Below are positions 25,208 through 37,200 of a stretch of 64,000 nucleotides of DNA, one piece after another. The notes beneath the pieces are model-generated. The model had not been told where the DNA came from, ran no database searches, and saw nothing but the letters and a program-made list of their open reading frames with translations. The DNA is from Vitis vinifera (lineage: Eukaryota > Streptophyta > Magnoliopsida > Vitales > Vitaceae): the NCBI RefSeq assembly GCF_030704535.1, contig NC_081819.1, forward strand, positions 17,952,001-18,016,000, read 5' to 3'. How positions within the stretch are numbered: position 1 is the first letter of the stretch; every line of letters starts with the position of its first letter. A program made the translations under genes and the position numbers.

Positions 25208-28200
25208 TCAACATGACCTTAGCAAAACAGGACCCACTGACGAGCGCAGCATTTCACTAAGGGCTACCTGAACCTCATTTGACCCATGTTCACAGCCTAT
25301 TAAACTGGAAAGTAGTGGGAAGAACTGAGCCAAGTTCCTCTCAAATGATGTGTCTCCCAAACCACAAACAGCCTGGAGAGTTACCACAACAAGAGGTGCA
25401 CGGGTAGCCAATTCCCTTCGTTTCCCAGAACCCAAAGGGATCAGCCATCTGGGCTGCACACCTAGAGATGATTCGGGTATCTGTCCTGAGCGTGCAGTTT
25501 CAACATAGAATTGTAGGACCTCATGGCAAAGGTCAACCAGGTAGGACTCCACTTCAGCCTCTTCATAACTCGGAGGTCTGTCCAGTATAAGATTCTGTAA
25601 GAGTGTGAGGCAAATCTGGTAGGACTCATTCTCAAGGCGTAATAATGGGGGATCTTGCATCTGTGTCATGGACCCTAGCTCCTGTAGCTTTGATCTTAGT
25701 ATGGTATTGCTGTTTATCTTGTGAGCATGGGATGCCACATCATGCATCGCATTGAAGAGGACTATGATATTTTTTGCTGAAAGTCGAGGCCTATACATGT
25801 TGTAGATCTCCATAACCGCCTGTCAAATTTAATTAGAGAGTTTATATTCATGTTGAGAAAATTGAAACAGTAACATAAATCGTAATGCGGTAAAATTGAA
25901 ATATATAGTATAGCTAGTAAGATATTCTCTCCTTGGATCATTACAAGTTTCTCCAAAATTCAAATAAATATTTATAAGGCTAAAAAAGACCAACTTATTA
26001 TGAATGTCAGACCTTTATTCCTGTCATTCTCATTCAGGAGGCTTCTTATCACTTCACTCATTTCATCAAAAGCATCTTGCCCAGGAGTTCTATCGATATT
26101 ATTCTTGTCTTTGTTTGTAAGGATCTAACTCCAGAATAAAAAATGTCTTACAATGAACTTGACACCATTTGGCTTACCCCAATAAGCCAATATGTATACC
26201 TTCTAACTAGGTAATAAAGCATAAAATTAGCGAGCTCAGACATAATTGGCAAGCTAACAGAACATGCCTAGGGGTGGCAATTCATGTTGGTGGGTTGTGT
26301 TAAAGTTCAAGTAGTTAACTAAATAGATTAACCCAAACACGACACAAATAATAATTAGGTTAGAAACAGAAACTCAAGTACTGTTTAATTATTTAACAGG
26401 AAACATGTCATCTAACTCATTTAACCCATTTAATAATCAAGTCATATTTAATAATTAAGTCAAGTCTTTCATGAGTTTATATGATTAACCTCTCAACTTG
26501 ACATGTTTATAACTCAATTGATCTATTTATTCAAAATCAAATTTTAAATGAGTAATATATGAATTAAATAGATTAGAATTATAATGAGCTAATCAACGTG
26601 ATTATTAAATAGGTAAAAATTCGGGTCAAATTCATGCTACATAGGTTGATCCAAAAAACAACCAATTTATAAAATAGGTTACATAGGTCAACAAGAATTT
26701 GACCCAAACACGATTACACTTAACCCAAACCCACAAAAAATGTGTTGGCTTCGAGTCATGTTGGTGAATCGTATCAAACTTTTCCACCCCTAAACATGTC
26801 ATACATATTTGCTATAAATTCATCATAGGAAAAAGGACATAACATCCAAAAAAAGAAACCTACCTGAATCAGTAAAAGCTGAACAGCAGCTCGGCACTTG
26901 GCATCAGAAACAGCAGCATAAAGACGGTGTGACTTCAGACCCTCTGAATCATCATCAGTAGTACCAGACCCAGCAGACTCCCCATTACTTTGCCTACTTG
27001 AAGATTCTTCAAGATTCTGGACCATGCCGTCTCCATTAACAATATAGGAGAAATCCGGAAGTGTTGCATTGGCTGCTTCTTTTAATGACAAAACCACTTC
27101 TAGCCATTTTTCATCAGAAAAGAGATCCCCAGCACTACTCATCAAACGGACAAATGCAGCAATTCCAATACCAGCAAGGCTTTGGTGAGGACGCTTGATG
27201 AAACTAACCAACAGCATCATCACTTTCCTCAAAAGTGGATTGACAGTATCATAAAATTTAACAAAAAGATCTACAACTAATTGGAGGGCCAATGTGCATG
27301 TCTCATAAAGCCATGCATCTTGATCAAGCTCACCACTGTCACCATCAAGCTGCCCAGACATGTTCCCCCCAGAAGGATCAATAGCATGCCGAACATAGTC
27401 AAATATTGGAAAAAGGACTGATTCAAACACTCTTTCCCACAGAGGAAGAGAGAAATGATGACCATGGTTGCGTAAAGTGTCAAACAGCACTTGTAGGGCA
27501 CTCTTTCTGATTTCAGGCCTTGGGTCAAAGCTCAGTTCTGACAGCCCTGCACAGAGAAAAGACAGAAAGTATCTGATTATAAAGAACAAAAAGAAAAAGG
27601 CAAATGACTGAAGATTTCATACAGCATGTGTACTCAAGTCCAAAGAACAGGTGCATTAAAAGGTATTAAGCATGTAATCCAGTTTGAAAACTTGAGCTAT
27701 ACAGAAAAATGCTTTCTACCATGCAAATGCCAATTTATGCATTTTCTTTACCAGCCAACAGGGGGAACCAAAAATAGAGATGATCATCCCTGTCTGTCAA
27801 CTCTCCATTGTCATGTTTCCGATCTTTTCCTGCTTGAGGTGAAGATGGAGTAATTTTCCCAGGAGCTTCCTTGTCTCTGTTCCTTGATGAGGAGCCAAGA
27901 TCACCTTCTGCAAGTTTTGCCGCACAGAACCGAAGAAAAGCAATAGCATTCAGACTAATCTCTTTGTTGAATCTACTATTAGTGAATGCAATTAGGCAAT
28001 TTACACAATCAGTGAATGTCGTGGTCTCAGTTTCAGTAATGTAGGGGAAGTAGTCTCGCACAATCTTCTCAATTATTTCAAAGGCCAGGAGTACTATGTT
28101 TTTATGATCATCATAAGCTGCTGTTGTGAAGACCTGAAAAAAATATTCACATTAATAATCTGTTAACATAGCCATTCACCAAATAAAATCAATGATGAAA

Positions 28201-31200
28201 TCAAATTGAAGAACTAAAATCACTCCCTCACTTGCATATTCTTTAATAGAAAACTACAGATTGGACAGATTTCAATACCATGAACATGCTCTTCCATCCT
28301 GATTTAACGTTATTGACACGGGATAAAACCATTTGAGAGACACATCTGATGATTAATTCTCGGATTTCAACAGCACTACTCTTACGCATAACAATGACAA
28401 AAGGCTTCATAAACTCATTCTGAAAATTATAATTTGCCAACTCTTCCCTCTCTAGGAATTTCATTGATAACTGGCGTAAAGAGTCCATTGCAAAAATGGC
28501 AATTGAAAGGTTCTCTGAACAGCCAATGGTTACAAAGAAATCTGAGAGTACATGCCAGATGCTTGACCACACAAGCCTGATACGGTTCATGTTATAGTGC
28601 CTGTGTAAAAGAAAACAAATCACTTAGAATTTTAGCAAAATTTTTAATAGCAGCTGACAAATATAAATAATAAATGAAGCACTAATATGGTATGCTAAAA
28701 CATGAACAAGACAAATTGAGAATGATTCATACGCAATCTCAACAATCTTTGTAAGGCTAAAAACTCTTGGATCAGATGCAGATCGCAATTCTTCTATAGA
28801 GACCTTGCAGAGAGCCTTAACAAAGTCAATTATTGCCTCACTATTTAATTTTTGACTTCGTGTGAATATCCGATTCATTTCAGAGCTTCCAACTTGTTCC
28901 AACATATTTAAGTTGGAGACCAAATTATTCATCTGTTCAGATGTAACCACCCCAGAAGCATTGCCACCAATACCAGCACTATCATATGAACCCCTTCTCA
29001 CAGCTGCGGCAGCATATTGAATCTTTCCAGGTCCCTTCTTTTTTAGAACTGGAAGGATGGTTGACTTGGCCTGTTTTGATTTCTCTAAATCATTCTGAGG
29101 GATTGCAAAGAAAGTAGCATCTGGGGGAGCACCCTCTCCCAAGAGATGCAAATGCTCAAACCGAGACACACATGTCAAAATATGTTCCCAGGCCTCCTGT
29201 AAGTAGTTCCCATCTTCATCTGCAATAGTAACTATTGCCTGTACAAACAAAGTAGAATGCCAAATCACAATCACAACTTCAGATTTAAAAGCAAATGGTC
29301 ATTTGCTTAAAATTCAAGAATTTATCGCTCACACCATAGTAAAACCAAATTATAAATAGCATATATGTCATCACTTGTTAAAGATCTCTTAACACAAATC
29401 ATAAAGAAATAATTCTTTCTCCATTATAAATGTTGAGGGCATGGGTCTTAATACATTTATTATCTACATAAGTAACTCTCTCTACTGGTAATTTCAAACA
29501 CGCCAATTGAAGAAAACAATTACCTGGCCAGTATTTGCGTTAGCCATGTTCAGTTCCCATTCATTCGTGGACATTAATTCATTTCCTTCCACAATTTGTC
29601 ATCTATCATACAAATCTATCCTATTCCCTCCCTTTTCTCAAGTTCTTAAAGTATCAGTTGGTTTTCCCTTTTTCTTCTTTTTAGCCTGGGCTCTCACTAT
29701 ATCAGTTGCTTCCAGCACAATATAGCATGCTATTTCAGCTGAAGTAGTGCACACTCTTTTCCTTAAGATAACAAATCTTTTCTATGAGGGAACAAATTCA
29801 AATATGATTCAATTTCCAGAAGACCAATAAATTGATTGGCCACTACCCCATAATAATGCCTTTTCCAAAAGATGTTGCTAGAAAGCAAAAGGGAGCCTGT
29901 TAGATGTCGATAGCTGGCCTAATCATGAAGATGAATCAACAAGATGGTTATTAACCATAACATGCAGCATAATTATAGAGTTTTTATCCTATTAATCCAG
30001 TGTTTATTATCACCTTTGTATCCATCTCTATCCAAACAAAGTAGTGTTTATTAACTTCAGAATATGGAACAAAGGATGTCCAGATTTTTTGTAGCAGGTC
30101 TCAATTCTGAACAGAGTAATATTCATTAAAGTGTGCCTCAACTTCAGAATAGGAAAAGAAAAAAGGATGCCAAGATTCTTATAGGTTGATATGATAGCAG
30201 TATGTTTAGTATTCATAGCAGTATGTTAAGTGGTAGTAGAAGTATGGTCAGTGGTTGCAGCAGTATGTTAAGAAATATAAGTAGCACCAGCAGGATATTT
30301 AGTAAAAACAGCAGCAGTATGTTAAGTAGTAGCAGCACTCACTGTATGTTTAGTAGTAGTTTACTGAAAACTGCACAGGTGGTAAAGGGTTGGGAGCATG
30401 GAATAGGTTTCAGACTGCGGAGTTTAGTCATGTAAGCTTTTCAAGCATTGTGAAGTTAAAACAGAAGCAATGTTACTGAATATACAGAAATTGGCTCTAA
30501 TCCACTCTTCTAAGGCATGCTCAGATGACAGGGGATTGAGGAGGGAGCGGGGAGGTTGCAGACAGTAAGCTTGTCATAAGGTTCAGTTTGGCCATGTAAG
30601 CTTTTGAAATTTTATGGCTGGATCATAAGATTAACAGATGAAAACTAAGAGAGAAGTGATATATTATATAAAAAAGTGGCTCACAAAAAAAACCAATATT
30701 AATAATTCCGATAGCAGTAGTAGTAATGGGGAGACCTTGATGTCTGATCTTCTGTACCAAATATATCTCAAATAAAATAATGACTATTGATGGTTTAAGC
30801 CTAGTTGGCTCAATATACATTGTTGTCCTATTACCTAATAGCTTAGGCTTTTGGGTCAAATTAGTAGCTCAACATGGTATCAGAGCATTGAGCCTCAAGG
30901 GCTGATGAGTTCAAACCTCAACCTTGTTTGCCAAAGGCAGGCTGCCCATAAGGGTGTTAGGGCTTTATGACAAGTTCTTAATATACATTATTAGAACATT
31001 ACCTAAAAGCTTAAGCTTCTAGGTCAAACTGGTAGATGAAAAGTAACAAAAACTACAACAACGATATTAACATTCTACACTTTGGTATAAGAGAAGATGG
31101 TAGTGAATGTATAATTTTCTACCTCTTTTTTTTAATTTGCTCAGATTAATATAACCTTCTATTTCCATGCAACACAAGCAATTTTCATTTACTATGAAAA

Positions 31201-34200
31201 GAAATCAATGATAAATCAAACCTCTTAACAGAAAAACTCAAGTAGGACCGCTAACTAATTCAATTTTAGCTTATTCCCAACCTCTACAGCATTTAAGATA
31301 GAATGTAACAAGAAACTAACCTTGATGGCATCTATGTTTTTTTGTTTGATATCAGCAGGTGAGTGGAGGGAGGTAAACTTTGCTAGTGAAGTCACAAAAG
31401 CATCTCTATGAGTCTTCATGGACATTACTGCAGTAACATGGATTGCACAACGAATGCCTTCAAGACATTGGGCTATCACTATTTCGTCATCACTTTGGTC
31501 AAGCGGAACACTGAAGGCAGCCAACATGGGAGCCCAGCATACTTCAATCATGAATCTAAGGATCACTACATCTGTTGCAGCATAATAAACTGACCTACAA
31601 ATTTTCCAAAGCAAGTAAACATCGAGAAGAAAATCCAAAAGGTTGCTCACACAGCCAGCATACACAACTCAACTTAGGGCATGTAAAACAAAAGATTGAT
31701 GACTGCACCAGCATGAAGTGACCTGGCTTAATTAAGCCATGCTGCAAAGATAAGAGGTGACCAAAAAGTATTCTTTTGCAGTAGAGAGGGAAGGACTCAT
31801 GGCCTCAGTATTACCATCATACATGGAGCAGAAAAGCAAAAAAAAATAATTTCTATAGCCAGTCCCTCATAAACTAGAATAAACTGAGTTCAGTTCTAAG
31901 CTCTGCTAAAAATAGAATTTTCCACTGGTATCCTAGGGCACGAAAAGCATTTGTATTTTGTTTTTGTTTTTTTTTTTATAAGCAGGCAAAGCATTTATAA
32001 CTGAAGCACAATAATGCATTATTGATCTTACTCAGATTTGCGAGCTTTCTCTTTGAACTGTTCTTGCATGTGCCTAATAAGATCATCGCTGGTCTCCATA
32101 TGATTGTCTTCCCCTCGCTTACGGATCACAATATTTAGAATACTGTCCAGGCCTAAAATTCTGTTTGCATTCATAGACTGCTTCTGTTGAGGAGCCAAGT
32201 CATCTTCTTTCATTTTAATCTCATTTCTTGATATCCGTTCATACAATGATCTCATATAGTCCTCAGGTAAATCTTTTCCGTCATCTATGCCACGATTGTT
32301 TCTTATAAAATCATCAGGCGACATCTGCATATTTTAATGACCAAAAAAAAATTAATAATAAACAGAAATTCAGCAAGTTATGATATTAAACATCTCATAA
32401 CTTCAAATTAAATTTTTGAGTATACCTTATTCTTAACCATCGGGTTATGAGCATCGGTATTCAGCATAATAACAGAATAAGCAAGGACATAGGCTGTGTC
32501 TGCACTAGTGAAAGCCTTTGGATTACATTTGCAATAGCGTTCAGCAAATTTTTCCATAATTCTATCAATCTTCTGTGCCTCACCAGGCAACCTAAAGCCC
32601 TGTAGAAAAGTTCTGATTGCCTCATCAAACTCCATATTTTGAAAATCAAAGGAATCCACATATGCATGCATCACTTTCAAGGATAACTCTTCCCTTTCCC
32701 CAAGATAATCACCAATCAAAGTCTTATTCAAATCAGATGCATTTTTAAGGAAAGCTGCTATCTCCTCTGGTGTGTTTCCCACCTTATTTGCATTAATAAG
32801 GAACTCAATTCCTTTTTTAGGCTTCCGATTGAAAAGAGCTATACCTTCCTGCCAGGAATTTTACATTAGATTCCATGAGAACTGGGTAATTGAAAGAACA
32901 GAAGATAGTACTGCTTGCACCCAAAAGGTTGCCTTGCATTTACCTGAAGTTCGAGCTTGTAAGCCCGTCGTTGCTCAATTGTTGAAACATCAGAAACTTC
33001 ACCTGAAGCTTCAGAATGAGAATCAGATCCTTCGGCAGGCTCATCCCCATTCCCATTTGCCACAGGAAGACTTCCAGGTTCTGGGCTGTTCTCAACTGCT
33101 TCAATTTTCTTTGTAGAATGAGGATCAGGAATGCGCAACTGTTTGTTCATCCAGTCTCCCATTGATTTCAAGATAGCAACTAGGCATCTCATAGCTTCAA
33201 GTTTCATGGTCACTTCTTGAGGTGGTAACAGTGTAGTGGCAACGCCTGGAGGGACACCTTGAGCAGTTTTAAGAAGTCCATTGACCATTCTGGAAGTAAC
33301 AATAATGAAGTGAAGGACACCAACCCATATAAAAATTTAAACCTTAGCCAACTCAACCATACTCAAAACCATTAGGACAGAAGAAAAACATTGTAACAAA
33401 GAGCTTTGCCACCAACTGAAATTTTTTACAACCAGAAGTGCTTTTGTATAATTGAATATTTGTATCAACAAAAAAAACCAAACAGGACATACCTCTCGAA
33501 TATGTTTGATGAATTGACATCACAATCATAATTGATGAATATGTCTACTAAAATCTGTGAATCAACACAGAGTTTCTCTAGAAACCGAAGCACTATCATC
33601 TTCTGCTGAAAGTTTGGTTGAGCAACATTTTCCAGAACTCTTAGAACAATCATAGGAAAAAATACTCCAATTTCTGCCTTCAATCCAGCTCTAAATCTTG
33701 ACACCAGACTAATGAAAATGGAGCAAGAAAGCTGGAAAACAATCATAAGAGTCGAAGCGCTGTTCTTCAACAATGATAGACACAAATACTGCTTAATGGC
33801 ACCTAAGAATCTGTGTTACCACCAGCATATCCAGGAGACCATGATTAAAATTTGAGGACTCCATTAATAGAAAAATAATTCTAAACTAACAATAAGGAGC
33901 ACATTTAAAGAGCAAGAACTTTCAAGAAATATAGCATTAAATAAAATATAGAAGTCATATCGAAATGTATGCTATTGTTCACTATAGGCACATGAAATGA
34001 TAAGATGGACATACTCAAAAAAGAAACGCCACGAACCAATCTATTGCCTACCAACTAAAACAAATTTCAGTAAAAACAAATTTGTACAATTTTCGGTCCG
34101 TAGTACTACTAGTGATTGAAAACTTATTTTGAGTTGAGCTATCAATTTTCTTTTTTTTCTTTTTTTTTTTATAAATAAGAGAGTGTATTAATTAGCGTTA

Positions 34201-37200
34201 ATAGCATACAGAAGTACATAGGTTGTATACAATGAGCACCAAAATGCTAAACAGAAAAGAGGGGAACAAAAAATGCTCCCTCCCTCAACAATGACCCAAC
34301 CAATCTATGAAAAATAGATTCAACCAGGCATCAATCAACTAGGGAAAGACAGGGAACCTACATCTTCACAATAAATAAAGCAAAACCAGGCATGACAAGT
34401 TAAAGGAATAGCAAAGAATAATAAGATTATAATAGCATGCAACTCCGCATCACTGAGGATATTAACATCTATCAGAGTTATAAAAAAACAAAACCATTCT
34501 CTCAATATTACACAACAAAAATTCAACCCTTCTTTCAGCAGAAAAAAAAAAACTCCAAATTTACTTTTTAGTCTCTATTAAAACTTTAAAAAGAGATATT
34601 TTAATTTTTTTTTCAATAGAATACCAAAAATCAAAAGGCAAATCTACTTTTTCCAAAATAAATCTCACTTGAATCAACAATAATTTTTTTCTTCTATTTT
34701 AGTTTTTTTTTTTTGGACAATATACTAGGAAGCACCTAACAAAAAGGGAGCACACTCTACGTACACAGGTGGCATACGACAGGCAAATGAATAGAAAAGA
34801 AAACTAAACTAAACAAGCCAGCCACCATTAAAACCCACTGATCAACAATTAAGGCCCTGTAAAAACGTCCAACAATGTACAATTCTCCATTTCTACTGAG
34901 GCATGAGATCATTCCAATAGGAATTTAATGCAGATCTACTTCAATCTCAAATAAGGCAGCTCTTCCGCATTGAAAATCCATCTATTACATTATCTTCACG
35001 TTCATCAATAGAATCATAAGGTGGCCATGCACCAAACGTCCTCTCAACTCTTGTCCAAAACCCCAAGCTTCTGCCCAATAGATCTTCCACAGAAAATGGA
35101 AAAGTCCACTACATCTTAGAAATTGCTTATGATAAATTCCACAACTTTCTGGTTTTATTACAATGGATTAAAATGTCATTAGGTGATTCTTTTTCTTTTT
35201 TTCTTTTTTTTTGATAAATATATGTGATTGGCTGATTCTTCACTTACCATACAAAGGCTATATCTATAAACCATCATTCATCCTCTCCTTATGAGAGTAT
35301 CTATAGTTCGAATCTTCCCCTATATTGCTTCAAGCAAGTCCTCATATAGCCATGAGAACCCCACATTTCTTTGGCAAGGAAGAGGTCATTATTCTCAGCA
35401 TGTAGGAATTGTAATACGATTTTTCACCTGCAATCATCCATTCTTATCTTTTTTTCCACTGTATGTTGTCCATCCCTGCTTCTTGTATCGGCTCTTTCTA
35501 GGGCCAACCTATGGCAAATTCCTTAAGGTCACCTAGAGGGAGCCAAGGTGCCCTTTCCAAGTCTAGGTTGTGTCTCTTGAATCTTTTAGAGGGTCGGCCC
35601 AGTGTTTTTGGGACCATGGTTAAGAAATCCCTAGAAAGGTTTCTGAGATCTCCTGCTAGTGGGGCTTCTAATAACTCTTTGGTGTACTTTTCGTCGATCC
35701 CTTCCTAAAGGTGACATGTTTAGGTCGAACAAAGTGGGTTTCAGGAGTTGATGAAGCACTCATGGCAGAAGAATTAGGTTTCAAAGGTTGGTTTTCAACA
35801 CCACCCCACCTTTTCTCCTCCTTTTTCTCCTACTGGGTCGCACGATCTCAATATCGTACTAGCATGTTAGTTAAAGCTAAGGCCTTTGGGCTTTTGGTTT
35901 TTGGTCGTGAAGAATGATACTCCAAGATGGAAGGATGTTGGATCTTACGAGCACTGTTGCAAAGGGGTCCTTTGGGTAAGGAATTGGTGGTCAAGGCTGA
36001 GGCAATGGAGGCCTCTAAAGCCATGGAGGCTTGTTGCATTTCGGTGGGGAAGGAGCTTAGCTTTGTTAGCCTTCCCAATAAGTTTGCCAATCTCAACAGA
36101 TTTTTGGAGTTGCCAGTGGCAAGTTTTGAAAAGGAAATTAGTACCCTTCTAAGAAAGATGGAGTCAAGAAAAGATTGTAGGGTTAAGGTCACAGGGGGAA
36201 AGAGGAAAATATTCTCGTCTACTCATTTGGACTGCGAAATCCGAAAACTAGAATGCTCGGTTAATTACAATTTACAAGTGCTCTCCTCTCTCAGTCAAGG
36301 GAAGGGGCAGGAGCAGTGGGTTTCCAGCTCTTTCAATATGAGCTCACTTCTTTGCTCCTAGCTTGGTTGAGGGGTTTTCATTGCAAAAGGGCTCATGGGT
36401 GTTTTCTATTCCTACCTAGGCTTTAGATGTTTCTTTTGGTATTGGTTTTGGTTGTATTACGGTCTTTCCTGCCAGCGATAATTCAGTTTTCTAGAGTGTG
36501 GTGGTTTAGTTGTTGGTAGCATGGATGAAAATTTCGGAAAAAATCGACAAAATTTCGTAAAATTTCGTGTTTTAGTGACCAACGATACAAAAAAACAGCA
36601 TGAAGAAATATAGGAAAAAATCGGCAAAAATTGCCAAAATATCAGCTGGGTCTGATTAATCGGCGAAATTCTCAAAAAATCGCCGACAATTGCAAAAAAT
36701 CACCAAAATTTCACCGATTTTTTCAAAAAAATCAACCTTCAAAATTCAAATTTTGAATTGCAAGGCGCATGACTCAAACCCTCACCCAGCTGCCCAAACA
36801 AGACTTTAGAGATCCCCACTCACCATTGGACTACCTTGCCATTTATGACACGATGTGCACTAGAATTAACATATACAAATACCGTGATAAAAACAAAATA
36901 TTTTAATAAACAAATTAATTTTAATTATTTTATTTTTAAATTTAATTCAATTGCACACTAAAAATATAAAAATTATGGTGATAATTGTCTTAACTTTTTT
37001 TTTATATCACTTATATATTAATTAAATATAAGATATATAAATATCAAAAACAATTATACATATATATCATTTATTTTATATCATTTAATACAAAATTGAA
37101 TTAAATAGATCATAATTTTAATATTAAATATATTTTAAAATTAGACATATTATAATTAAATATCACAATATTATTATGGAATAATATTTGATGTAATTTA

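Larger units (their letters stand above)
29239..31320. other. BIG intron 6 with degenerate short tandem repeats and a TRIM/copia relic
   Basis: The intron between BIG exons 6 and 7, 2082 bases. It contains an AGCAGTATGTTAAGTAG-type degenerate repeat (30190-30360) and a copia-type primer-binding site at 30875-30886 flanked by related segments. No exon is seen; joining exon 6 (ending ATCAAG) directly to exon 7 (starting GCAATA) preserves the BIG protein. Confidence 0.8.

Noticed and set aside
30202-30435. Ser/Met-rich frame in BIG intron 6
   Set aside because: Translation of the degenerate CAGTATGTT repeat; intronic and antisense to BIG.
33780-33803. Alternative acceptor TTCTTAG for BIG exon 2
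   Set aside because: It gives a frame with an immediate stop after the exon 1 phase; the ACACAG acceptor 8 bases upstream restores [10 protein letters not shown].
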